A DNA stretch of 64,000 bases from Diploscapter coronatus (Eukaryota; Nematoda; Chromadorea; Rhabditida; Rhabditidae), in assembly GCA_964036155.1 (NCBI GenBank), contig OZ038423.1:23637249-23701248 (forward strand), in the 5' to 3' direction. Positions 24,464 through 35,758 of this stretch are shown piece after piece. The notes under the pieces were generated by a model. It was not told the DNA's origin, did not search any database, and saw only the letters and a program-made list of their open reading frames with translations. Numbering within the stretch: the first letter of the stretch is position 1; the number at the start of each line of letters is the position of its first letter. A program made the position numbers and the translations under genes.

Positions 24464-26702
24464 CCTTAAAAGCGAAAATTAAGCAAAAAAATAATAAAAT
24501 TGAGATATCTCATCGCTTCAAACGATCATTTTTCAGAAAAAAATAAGAATATTTCCGAATTTTAATAGACCAACAAAATCGAGTAAATACGGATCAAGTT
24601 CAAACTGAAAACAACAGGGAAACGAGAAATTTGAGAGTATATTTGTCTAACAAATCGGGGAAAGTATACTTGTAGAATAACAAACTTAAAATAAAAAATT
24701 CACAGCTTAAAACGGATATAACTTCTTAGAAAAATAAATATTGAAGAAGCAAAGTATATGAACTTCAGAAAATAAAGAAGTTCAAAAAAACCTCAAGTTA
24801 ACATCGAAACAAAACTAGCTCTGACCTCTGAAATGTGTAGGGTTTGAGAGAATTTAACAGAAAAACACATCCTGCCAAATTATCAACGAATTTCTACAAA
24901 TGGATCGAAAAAATTGTCTTAAGCCCTAAATTGCAATTATCTTACCTTTCTGTAAAAATTGAAAAAAAACTCGATTTTTGCAAAAAGTGCGTCAAAAATG
25001 AACATCTTGTTTGAAAATTTCGACAAATTTGACGAGTTCCGAGGGCTAAATTCGTTAGGCTTTTCTCGGGGTCGTTTTCAGGCGCACTTCATGCATTTTA
25101 GGGAGAAGTTGGGAAAAACGAGATACGGGATTTCGCCCGCAAAAGAAAAGCAAATCGCTCCGAGGGCGGCTTCGGACCGGTCGGCCAAAACTCGCACTCG
25201 CACGCGGGCATTTCCTCGACGAATTATTAGAAAGTGTCTATTTGCATAAATTCGCGCATAGGTGAAAACCCCATTAAAACGCCGAAGGTCGTCAAAAATT
25301 CGCCGAAATTTCCACAAAAAACCCAAGGAAAACTTGTGAAAAATGCAAAATTTCAGCAAGAATTGTAATTTTTGCGATCGATTTTGTAAGAAAATCACTA
25401 GAAAAACGATAATATAGTTTCATGAAATTATTACGAAAAATTTCTTAAATTGAGTTGGACGGAGGTCAGAGTTTCGAAAAAAAATCGATCTCTAAATTTC
25501 CAAAGTTCCGACCACCCGAAAAACCTGATGATGATTTGAGGAAAAATCAATATTGTTTTGTAGAATGAAAAGATGTCGAGAGAACGTTCTACTAAAGCGA
25601 GTGAAACTGGTGAAAATGAAAGTAAAAAGTGGCTGGGAAAAAACGAAAAATAAACCATCCCTTTTGAATACGAAAAATAATGAATGAGAAATGTGAAGTG
25701 GTAGGATGAATCGTAGGGAAAATGGGGGAAAAGATTGAACGCTTTTCTTAAACCCAATTTAGAAGAAAATATCCCAACCGTTTTTTTCTTCGTCTATCTT
25801 AAACCACGGAGCGAGATTTAGGGACATATAGAATTTCCGGTACAGAAATATATGACAGCCGTTTTCACAAGACTATTTCTAATCCTAGCCAAGTGTCAAT
25901 TACAAAATAGAATTTGAATAGATCAGAATGTCTTAAAGAGGTATCTTTTAACATGGGACGAGAGGTTCTCGTGTTTTCTCTAGGCGTGAAAGATTTTGAT
26001 TGAACGACTAAATAATATGTCAGGGTGAGAGATTCGATCAACACCTAACGCCGGCGATATTTTGAGAAGACCGAAAAAAAACACTTGCAAAAAATCAGCC
26101 GAGGTGTGAAAAGTTTTTTTTTTCGAAATTTTCACCTCTAAGGAAAACTAATACAAATTTTGCAAAATTATAATATTCCGTTTCCTGAAACCCACTTTCA
26201 AAATCATATTAGTCCGAAACAACTTTGCTATTCTTGTCAAATACCGCGAATTTGGGAAGTGCTCAGCCAAAATACCCCATAATAAAAGCTCAAATCCAAA
26301 ATAACCCAATCTGCCTTCCCCCTCTATGCTTAACCGTATGGCTAGAGAGTTCGAGGCATAAATTAGTGAATTGTGGGTTGGGGGCTGTTAAATTTTGCAT
26401 TAGTGGCCACTTTGCGAAAGTCAAAAGGGGTATTGGATTTTCGTAAATTATTGCCTGAACGGATATATTTCGAGTATTGTGTTACATCTGGTGAGAAATA
26501 TTTGTCTAAAAATTTTAAACGAAATACCGAGTAATAAAAAACTAGCATGAAAAGTTGAAGTTAGCACATTCTCTATGTTGATTTTCTAATGTTAGTTCAA
26601 AAATTAATTCAAAAAGGGATTTAAGCTGTCTTCGGAACGAGTGGATAAATTTCGGATATACTATTACACACAGCCACTGGGCGATAAGATAAAGCGGGTA
26701 TT

Positions 26703-26830
26703 GGTCATTTCTACAGCTTTTTCACAATATTTCTCCCCTTCTCTATCTTTCTGTCTCTCAGTTTTCCATAGTATTTCTCTTTTCCTATCTTTCCCTCTCT
26801 TCAAAACTTGCGATATTTCCCGAATCTCTG
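26703..26830 (+). repeat. Pyrimidine-rich repeat array
   Basis: CTTCTCTATCTTTCTG, TTTTCCATAGTATTTCTC and TTTTCCTATCTTTCCC follow each other; same family as 19711-19885. Confidence 0.6.
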
Positions 26831-27396
26831 CTTCAAAGAGAATCCCCTGCTTAACATGTGTAAAACGCGCTGATAGCAAGGGTTAATTTGCCGTCAATGA
26901 TAAACAACGCGATGATTTTGAATGAAAAAACGCCGTTTTTGAGAAATGGTGGAGATTTTTAGAGAGTAAAAGTTAAAATAATATGTATATTTTAGGAGAA
27001 TTAATAAGAAAGGCAGATTTTTCCCGCAGAAATTAGATTTCCTTCTCAACTGTTTGCGAAATTTCGAGATTTTTAAGAATGTACAGAGAAGTCTATCTTT
27101 CTTTTAGCAAAAAGTCGTAATTAGCCCCTCCTCCATATACAAAAAGGTGTAAAATATCCGTTTTCAAAGGATACAAAGAAATTTTTCTCTCGCTTAATGA
27201 TAAGAAATAGGCGTTCCAAAACCGGCTAGCATCTAATTTCCTGATTCATCGATTCATCATCAATTAGAGATAATGGACTATTAACTCTGCGTCTCTCGCC
27301 TCTGGCTATGTTTAAAGATAGGGACGACTAGAGTCAACTCAACATACGGAAGTTATGGAACGCTAGCGCAATTGTACAAATATACTCATTGTAAGA

Positions 27397-27500
27397 GGGT
27401 GGCGAGAGAAAGGGAGATAGTATTTAGTAAATTAGAGAGAAAAAGATGGAGGAGAGGAAAATAGTATGAAGGAAAAAAGAGACGAAAAGAAAGAAATGTC
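27397..27500 (-). repeat. Purine-rich repeat array, inverted relative to 26703-26830
   Basis: GGGAGATAGTATTTAG, GAGAGAAAAAGATGGAGG and GGAAAATAGTATGAAGG are reverse complements of the pyrimidine-rich words. Confidence 0.6.
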
Positions 27501-28036
27501 GACAAACATAGAATTTCTTCTATTGAAAGTAGTTGAGAGTGAGAGAGCGATTTAAGCCTAATCACTAATAAAGCATAAAGTCAATGCTAAGCCGGGAAAC
27601 TTTCGCTGCTCATAAATAAGTTCTGCCCTCTTTTCGTTCCAGATTACGCCTACTTTTTCATATACTCAAAAATCCCTACGATTCATCCTTTTAATTGAGG
27701 AAATTACAAGATCTACAAAAATAAAAATTAAAAAAACATGGGTCTTCTAATTTATAGAGGTAATGTATATTATAAACATTGATGATTGATATAAGTTTCA
27801 GAGTAACTAGAAGTTGAACGTTGAACGTTTTTGAACGTATCGTTGGCTTTTTTTTCAAATTTTTCATATGAAAATCATCGATACATTCCAGAAAATGAGA
27901 ATAAATAAAACACGATCGTAAAATTTTGGGCCTAACTAGAAAATCAAAAAGATAAAATTGCGAATAAATAAACCACGTCCCTCGAACACAAAGTGGGACG
28001 CGTACTGTAATTCGTCTACCGTAATCCCTGTATTCT

Positions 28037-31000
28037 TCAGTCCGAGTCGGATCCATCAGAAACAGGAACGTCCCCGTCCCCCTCTTCAGCTTTGCCCTTG
28101 CCATTCTCCCCTGCCTCATCGTCGTCCCCGTCGATTCGCGCACGAATCTTCGCTATCTCCTCTTTTTCTTTCTCCTGAAAAGGGGAAAACTAGGATTTTT
28201 GAACTATGCTTCAGAAAATGAATATTTAAAATTGGAAACTTTGCAAGCGTGACGTCGTCAAATACAGATCGTTTTAGAAAATTCAAAGATAAAATGTGTT
28301 TCAAAAATTTGAATTTTTACGAGCTCTGTTCCCCTGTTAATCCTGGGCTAAATGGAGGGAATTTATCTTTCGAAAAACATGAAATCGGATAAGGTTGCAA
28401 GGAATTTAAAAAAAGATCATTTGATGATTTTCTTCAAACTTCTCTAAATTCGACCCGCAAAAAAAGTATCTTCTCGTAAGAGAAAAAGAAGACATGCTCT
28501 CTTCCTCTCTCGATATGATACACTATTTTTCTGCGGGTCGAATTTGGAGAAGTCTGATTCTCTTTTTAAAATTAAATAACTGATCATAAATTTGCTTAAA
28601 TCGCACCTCCATGAGCGTTCTGAGTCTGTTCTGCTCGGCTAAGGCTTCTTGCTGAACTTCTTCGTCCAAGTCCTTCGGATCCCAAATGTGCTTCGACAGG
28701 TCTTTCATCATGCTGCAAGAATAAATATGTTTAGTTTTGCAATGTATGTTACAAAATAATCCGACTATTGCATTAAAACAAAAAATGATTAGCTTATATC
28801 GGCCTCTACCTTCCAAATAATCTATACTAAGCGACAGTAAAAATATCATATATTTTCGTAGAATAAATAGGTTTTGATCACATGCTAACATTTTGAAATT
28901 GAAAAATTTACTTGATGCTTGAGTCGGTATTTTTTAGATTTCAGTTTAGTGAGTTTTTTTTTTTTTAAATAAGAAATTTTACCTGAAAGCGCGGAATCGG
29001 GCCTTTTTCTGGAACAGCGGTTTGAGCTTCTCGTCAGTTAGGGCGAATCGTTTGTCCTTCGGGTCGAGTAGATCGTGCTCGCGAATGTATCCCCACATCG
29101 CTTTCATCACCTAAAATTTAAAAATTTTATTTTCCTTAAACATTTTTAGGAGCTAACTGACAACCAAATTGAATCATAATTGAATAATGTTTATGATCTT
29201 CTTTTGAAACTTATTTTTTAAATTTTTATCGCTATTCTTCGAATGTTAATTTAGGGTAATTTCAACTAACTCCTTTAAGCAATATTATTGAGAATTTTGC
29301 GATCAAATAAAATGAACTCTTGGAGCTTACACAAGCAAATTCAAACAAAGAAAGATTTATATTCAAACTTTTGATTAATTTTTATGAGGTGACCCAGTCT
29401 CGTGTATTGAGAATGATTTCTCAAAGAAAGCACAAAGTAAGTTTTGAAACCTGCACCATATTCATAGCCGAAAAATATAAACTTGACATTTTTCAACGTT
29501 CGTTTTTTCACGATTCGCAAGATGGATTACGAATTAAGAGGAGAATTTTCACGAATCATAATTTATAGACGTAAAACTTACATCGCACCGCTTCATGAAC
29601 TTCTTGCCGTTGTCAAGAACGTTCTGAAATCGTATAGCTTAGTTAAAGCAAGATTTTAGTTGTTTTTTTTTAATATAATTACTTCGAAAAAGTTAACTTT
29701 CATGTTGAAGCTATTTTCCGAATTGACTACCTGGAGATCGTCACTGAGCAGACAGAGACTCGTCATGCGGCCGAATCTTCCGGAATTATCCGACGATCCA
29801 CGGGCTGCTTTCTTCTTCTCATTGCGTTTCTGGAAGATTACTGTGGATATTCAATAATAAGCAATATTTAGCAAGTTTGAAATAAGTGATTTTGTTGGAA
29901 AATACTGTAGATTCTCAAAAAAAAAGTTAACTGGCCTGTTTGTAAAAATGCGTATTCTTGCACTTAAGAGATTAGAATATTTCATACCTTAATACGAGTG
30001 GACTTGGTGAGGACGAATTCGGCCTTCTTCGCGGCGGCGCGCTTTCTCGGCGGCTCGTCCAGGACGTCGGCGCTGGGACTGATCGTCTGAAAATTGAAAT
30101 ACCGTCATCCTATTTTAATTATTTCCATTTTATTTTCAGCTATTCTTGCTGTTGTTTTCTTTCCATTGGGCGGATTTTAAACGAAATTACATAAATTTGT
30201 GGATTATGAAAATTTTCATAAAACATTACAGTATTTTTAGCAGAAGAGTTTTTTTCAAACCACAGTAATCCAATTTTAAACTACAGTAGCCTTACCGCTC
30301 TCTTGCGCCCCTTGGGAGTGGCTCTGACTCTGTCAGTCGATGCTATGCCGTGATCCGAGTCGGAATCAGAATCCGACGAGTCCTTCTCTTTCTTCTCAGA
30401 CTTCACAGGCTCTTTCTTCACCGGGGAAGACTCGGAAGCGGAGGCACTACTGAAAAATCAAATTTAAAATTTTTCGATGTTTCACGAAAAAGAATGATTT
30501 GATTTTCAAAGTGCTCGCGGCTACTTGGTTTTGTTTATTGAAAGTAATAGCATTTAGGGAAAAGTTTTAGTTCGGTTTCACGATATATATTTTCACTTAT
30601 CCAAAGGAATTAGAATGGAATACATAGCTATTCTTTCGAGATTTTGATATTGAGGTAAATGTTGTTTCTCAAAAAATTTAAGTTCAAGAAACCCCACGTG
30701 TTCAACTGATCGCTGCTCTCGTCCTCTTCCTCTTCTTCCTTCTTAGCCTTGTCCTGTCTGGCCATGTATCCCTCGATGACTTTCTTCGTCAGGATGTCCA
30801 CCATCTTCTTGAAGTCCGTGAAATCCGCGTTGAATTTTTCCTGGAAAATCAAATTTAATATTCGTCTTTTTCTTAAAAATACGATTGATCGAAATGGAGG
30901 AATTTTGATTGTATTTCGAAAAAAGTCTAAAATGAGAAAAGGAGTTGATTTAAAAACAAATCACCTTCAGATGGTTCCTGATGTACGAACTGGTGATCTT

Positions 31001-31157
31001 TTCGATGCCTTCGGCCTGAAATAAACCACTTAGAATGTTCAAAAAACCGATTTAAAAAGCTGATTTTTAAATTTCTATTGTTTACCTCGACTAGCTCATT
31101 GATGGCCTTGCTGACGGCCTCCTTGCCGACCGGGAACTTGTACTCGTCGTCTGACAT
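28037..31157 (-). CDS. DEK_C plus SWIB/MDM2-domain chromatin protein (UAF30-like)
   Basis: Ten exons encode 343 aa: 31086-31157, 30965-31015, 30698-30840, 30296-30449, 29988-30086, 29731-29829, 29582-29623, 28983-29110, 28607-28712, 28037-28174. Residues about 8-65 form a DEK C-terminal-like domain (KEAVSKAINELVEAEGIEKI, YIRNHLKEKFNADFTDFKK). An acidic/Ser linker and a basic stretch (PPRKRAAAKKAEF) follow. A SWIB domain lies at about 190-275: FMKRCDVMKAMWGYIREHDL, DPKDKRFALTDEKLKPLF, MMKDLSKHIW. The C-terminus is an acidic tail ending SDGSDSD. DEK_C followed by SWIB is the layout of yeast Uaf30; such proteins act in the nucleus in rDNA or chromatin regulation. The ATG lies about 45 nt after a TTTTTCCAG acceptor, consistent with a spliced leader or 5' UTR intron. 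All introns are GT-AG. Confidence 0.9.
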
Positions 31158-32026
31158 CTTCGAGATTTTCTTGATGCCTGCTCCAAAGTTCGAAAGATAA
31201 CTCTGGAAAAATGGGAAATTAGAAAAAACAGGAAAATAAAAATGATAAAACCAGGGTACTAGAAATTATAGGAAATTAAGAAAATCACGAAAAAAGAAGC
31301 TAAAGAAATCGAACAATATGAAGTAAAAAAATCGATAAAGCCTCAGAAAATATCTCGACGACTATCAACCAGTTTCCAGTTGTACGTACAATTCAAGAAA
31401 TTATCGATCGGATTTATTTTGGATAGAAAATGACAAAAGATAAAGGAAACTTGCGAAAAACAAGTGAGAAATTTGAAACTTATCGAAATCGAATAGAAGA
31501 CAACAATGAGACATGAGAACGACGACGTAAAAATAGTGGTCGTGAAAGCGGCGATATTTTGAGCGGATATGGTCAAAATTTGCAAAATTAAAAAAAAAAT
31601 GGAACAGTAAATAGACCACGCCCACTGGGCTATTGATTTTTTTCAAACTCCGATAACACTGGTATTCGTTGTTTTAGAAAAACAGCAAAAATAGAAAAAA
31701 AAAGTCCAAGTTTTCTTTGGAACAACGACGACAAAGTGTTGTCGTATTCTTTACCAAACTCCTAACTTTGACTCTAGTGTATTTGCATTCGAGTTGAAAC
31801 TGGCTGTTTAGAAATGCATAAGTAATAAATTATGAGATCTGGCCACATCTTCTGGAAAGTCTATTCGAGAAAGGGGGATAAATGAGGGACACATGAAACC
31901 CCTTATGGCAACGAAGAAGGACAGGTGAAACGGCTAATCCGACCCAACTTGGAATTAGGAATAACAAAATATTAAATGTAGTCTGGAAGACTTAGAAGTT
32001 GATTGAAGTTCCAGAAACTTCAAACT
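31158..32026. other. Intergenic region between the SWIB gene and the LDLa-fibrinogen gene
   Basis: No gene is supported. A 9-bp hairpin (31725-31733 pairing with 31737-31745, one wobble pair, 3-nt loop) lies about 280 nt past the stop of the LDLa-fibrinogen gene. Antisense-looking ORFs at 31343-31646 are low-complexity. Confidence 0.6.
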
Positions 32027-35000
32027 TCAGGAGAGCCCTTTTAAAGCCTTCGTATCTTTGCGACTTGGATGTATACCCATTTCGATAGAAGATATCCGCT
32101 CTCCGGCCCAGGTCAAGCCACCGTAGTTACCGAAGGCTCTGGAATATTCTTGTGAAGTAATTCTTTAGGATAAATTAAGGTTTGGTAGGCATCACAAATT
32201 TGTGAGGTGCAAGATAAAATTTCCAGATCTAATTTGAGTTACTTACAATCATAAAAAACTGAAAAAACTCACAAAAACCGGTTCGTCGGTGCGGTTTTGC
32301 CGCAGTCCACGCACACCGTCCACCATCCGGTCGGCATTTTGCAGAGACCCGCGAAGGTGTCGTACGTCAGAAATTTCTGACCCCTCGCAGATACGAGATG
32401 ATCAACGGCTACTGTAAACAAAATACTACAGTAAACCTAGATTTTTGGGCTATTTTAAACCGTAAGATATCAAGACAAAGGATTTGGGCTAAATATTGGG
32501 TTGGTCCATAAACTCGTAGCGCCCCTTATAGCTTTATTTGTATCTGACAAATTCAAATGAGGGTTTCGTTTTGAATACCGCTAGTGTATGAGCTTTCTTG
32601 TGGTATGTCCCAAAACTCCGTGGCTTCACCAAGTACGTGTGAAACGGGAACACTCCCGACCCAACTGTCCAATCCCGAACTGCACAATTCAGAATAGGCT
32701 TGCATAGTGATTCTATGAAACACTTTCGTCCTATCTTGTGTCATAATATCTTGCGATTTTAGTTGTCGATTTTGTAAATTATCACCCTCATCCTTCGAAT
32801 TATACGGTCCCAGGCTTAGTAGGTATTGGTTGGCCTTATTCTTCACCGCGAAGTTCGAATACCGCAGCAGCACTTTATTAGCCGATCGAGAAAACGTCAA
32901 ATTCACGATCAAATCGTATGAACAAAGCTGTGGGCGGGCTGTCAATAGGTGCAAAGTTTCAAGACCTAAAAACACCGTATCTCGGAAATTTTAGAAAGTT
33001 TACCCAGCCAAAAATCTTCGCCGTTGGTAAACCCGGTAGAATATTCGGAGAGAGAGCGGTTGAAATTGGACTCCGGAGAGGTGTGACGAAGGAAAATTAG
33101 GGTCCCTTCTAAAAATTCTCTTTTAGAAAATTGTTCTCCCTCTCAAAGTTGGACTGTTTTCAAATAACAAGCCAAAGTTTATGGACTCCTTGAAGCTTAC
33201 CCGACTCCATATCACAGTAAGCATTGAAACATCCTTCCCCAGTTGGCTTCGTGAGTTTTTTCACTCCCGACTTCGCATTCGGGTACAGGTATTTCAGCGA
33301 GTAACAATTCGATGCGAATTTCGGGCCTAAAATGCTACTTCACGTCACAACGAAATTTCGTGCAAGAACAAAATTAACTCAATGAAAGCCATTTATTCAG
33401 CGTTAGTTAGTAGAACAAAAATTCGGATAAATTAGGATTTTAGATTTCAGATGAACAAGAAATAAAAGAACCAAATGTTCATAGCTCTTCCGATAAACAT
33501 AACTTTTGAAAATCTATTTCTATGTATTGTCTGATGAACATAAAATTGAAAAACTCAAGTTTCCAAACCATTTTCCGGTCGACAAATTCCGGGATCTTCC
33601 CGCTTGAAGCCCTTCGGACAGCCGCAACCGAACGCAGAAATATCAGGTTGATAAGAGCATGGCTGAGTGTCGATGCACACATCATCGTGCATCTTGCAGA
33701 AATCTTAAAGCCACAGTAATTATAGTTGATTTTTTAGAAAAGCAAGTACTGGCACTATTATATTTGAGTTTTTCTATTCAATACAGGACGGTCTTACAAT
33801 TAGCTGTTTTAGTACTTATTTTTTAAATAAAATTTTTCCTAATAATCTCAGAAAAAGGTAATCGGGAGCCAATTCTCACCATAAGGAGAAATGTCAAATG
33901 TATGATTTCGCTGCTTTTCCGGTTACAGTATGCCCTAGGCATGTATCCAGGAACTTAAGTCTTTTCTTTATATCACAGAAAGCTAACTTTATCCGGTCAC
34001 AAATCGCTATGGATCGATGCAAATTGAAAACGTTTTTCAAATTCGGATTCAGCATAGGATTCTGCATATTCGTGAGGGGTCCTAACTGCGAGTTTGTAAT
34101 TTTCTATGATATTCGACAACGTTTTCTTAGACAGATTTTCCTGCATTCTTTTTATGTTTTGACTGCAGGCTTTTATCGTGTGATCGGGTTCTTTTCCCTA
34201 GCTTTTCCCCGCATCACATTTTTCTCTTCGGATCGAGCAGAGCACAGCTGCTTGGAATAAAGATTTTGTAATTGGCCTACAACTGTATGGGACAGAAATG
34301 TACATCTACAACCAGAGGAAGTCATTTGCTACTATTGTTCCGTATTCGTACAGTCATACTGTAACCGGAAAATAATGAATCCATACATTTTTACATTTCT
34401 CCCTATGGTAAGAATTGATTCTCATTGATCATTTTTCGGAAATCATCATTAGGAATAAAATTATTAAAAAAAAGATGCTAAACGTAGTTTAGACCGCCCT
34501 GTATGTATAAGTGCTCGTGAAACATAAGTTCACAGTCGTTGTTATTCCCAGGTTTAGATTTTCTAATCATCCTGAAAATCAGCCGAATTTAGACCTTCAT
34601 CGTCCCCGTTAGTGCAATCCTTCTGCCCATCCAAAACGAGCGTTTCATCCAAGCAAATCCCGTCCATACATCGGAAATAACCCGAGTCGCATTCAGAGGC
34701 TAAAATAGCTGTTTCAGAAATTTATGCATTTTTAAATTAAATTTCAATCTAATACGTTGCTCAAGCTGCAAATAATACTCACAAAATTCACTACCATTAA
34801 CTTTCTCCGGCCTATCAGGATCAGTAGGTCTCATCCTTCCTTCCGTCGTCACTAGAGCCGTTTCAGGTTCTGGTCTTTCCTGGGTAGGTTGCGGTTCAGT
34901 TGGTGGTGGGGCGCACTTTATGATCCCAGAATTACAGGGATCTAAAAATTCGAATTTTTTTTCGGAAAATTGACTTATTTTTCAAGTGGAATGGCTCTTA

Positions 35001-35758
35001 TTAGAAAGAAAAGTTAGTGACTTTTCAAAGAAGCTCAAAATGCTAATTTCAAAAATCATGACGACCAACTTACCTTCGTCAGATCCGTCGCCGCAGTCGT
35101 CTCGACCGTCCATGAGCCATTTTTGGAGGACGCAATTATGCGTTCTAGCGCATTTCACCGTGTTCGGTTCGGAACAAAGGTGTTCCCCTGAAAACATTTT
35201 AAAATCCAAATTTCAACAAACCAAATTACATTTTCGCTCCAGACATACTGATGCCTGTTCTTCGGGCTTCACACACTAAAAGATAAAATCTTGAAATGTC
35301 ATTCCTTCTTGCCGAAAATTTTTAGGCCTTGCCTGTCCACAAGGAAATTGTGTGAAGCCGAGATCGCAAATTGTCTTCCCGTCTCCACACCACTCGTCCG
35401 ACATATTTGGACAGTCCGGAACGCAATCTCGGACCGCCTAAAATCAAGACCCTATCATTTTTAGCTCACATGCTGAAGAATAGAGCTGAAAACGGGTTGA
35501 ATAATGTTTTAACTTACTGAAAATGGTATACACAGTGGCGTCCGGGCAGTAGGTTCGCAATCGAATTGCATGAAAGGACATCTCCCTCCGACTAATCTAC
35601 CATAATCTAAAGGAGTATTGTATTTTACTCGCTAAAATTTAAAAACCAATAAGAAATTGTCCTATTCTTAAATTTAATGTAAATTTACCTGACGGAATGG
35701 GCTTTTCAGCGTAGACGAAGAATAAAATTAGCACAGGTAGAAGAATAGAAAGTGACAT
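32027..35758 (-). CDS. Secreted LDLa / EGF-like / fibrinogen-C mosaic protein
   Basis: Thirteen exons encode 489 aa: 35689-35758, 35518-35606, 35333-35437, 35245-35275, 35074-35187, 34783-34941, 34595-34699, 33569-33703, 33201-33326, 33004-33108, 32786-32965, 32273-32411, 32027-32138. A signal peptide (MSLSILLPVLILFFVYA) is followed by a six-cysteine LDLa module (CPFMQFDC ... CPNMSDEWC). Two more LDLa-like modules (WLMDGRDDCGDGSDE; LVLDGQKDCTNGDDE) have the fourth cysteine replaced; a Pro/Thr-rich linker lies between them. Then comes an EGF-like module (VCIDTQPCSY, GCGCPKGFKREDPGIC) and a fibrinogen-C domain (GCFNAYCDMES, YSTGFTNGEDFWLG, LETLHLLT, GQKFLTYD, GWWTVCVDC, YGGLTWAGERISSIEMGI). The calcium loop normally after TYD is shortened. 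No transmembrane helix is seen. Intron 35276-35332 is GC-AG; intron 32966-33003 is only 38 bp. An extracellular recognition or matrix role is inferred. Confidence 0.85.
32496..32530 (+). mobile_element. Solitary mariner-like terminal sequence
   Basis: TTGGGTTGGTCCATAAACTC, preceded by a TA dinucleotide (32494-32495), closely resembles the outer end of irritans/elegans-type mariner inverted repeats. No matching inverted end or transposase is seen before the flanking exon at 32786, so this would be a truncated remnant inside an intron. Confidence 0.5.
33784..34501. mobile_element. Tc1/mariner-type MITE with long terminal inverted repeats, inside an intron
   Basis: A 718-bp element sits in the intron 33704-34594. 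The ends read TA/CAGGACGGTCT on the left and AGACCGCCCTG/TA on the right, so a TA duplication flanks it. Inverted repeats reach inward about 149 bp (33784-33932 and 34354-34501), with shared words such as GGTRAGAATTGR and TTTTCCGGTTACAGTATG. The interior has a 120-codon ORF without transposase features. CAGGRCGGTCT ends plus TA fit non-autonomous Tc1/mariner elements. Confidence 0.82.

Larger units (their letters stand above)
24464..28036. other. Intergenic region, 3.6 kb, no gene supported
   Basis: It lies upstream of the DLGAP-like start and downstream of the SWIB-gene stop. A GC-richer block at about 25130-25230 carries several CpG words and could be promoter or 5' UTR DNA of the DLGAP-like gene. 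Pyrimidine-rich (26703-26830) and purine-rich (27397-27500) arrays form a loosely inverted pair. ORFs of 60-150 codons here show no domain, codon bias or splice context that I can support. Confidence 0.6.

Noticed and set aside
25078..25398. ORFs of about 100 codons on both strands
   Set aside because: GC-rich skew near a likely promoter; no domain, and both strands open at once suggests chance.
32270..32280. TGA at RFL as the end of the fibrinogen gene
   Set aside because: The TGA overlaps a donor GTGAGT; splicing to 32138 adds YGGLTWAGERISSIEMGI, the expected end of a fibrinogen domain.
32553..32785. C-terminal half of an open frame that continues the fibrinogen exon
   Set aside because: After the donor GAGG/GTGATA the reading loses fibrinogen similarity; splicing to 32411 restores GQKFLTYD and GWW, so this stretch is intron.
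33898..34260. 120-codon ORF on the plus strand
   Set aside because: Lies inside the Tc1/mariner-like MITE and shows no transposase motifs.
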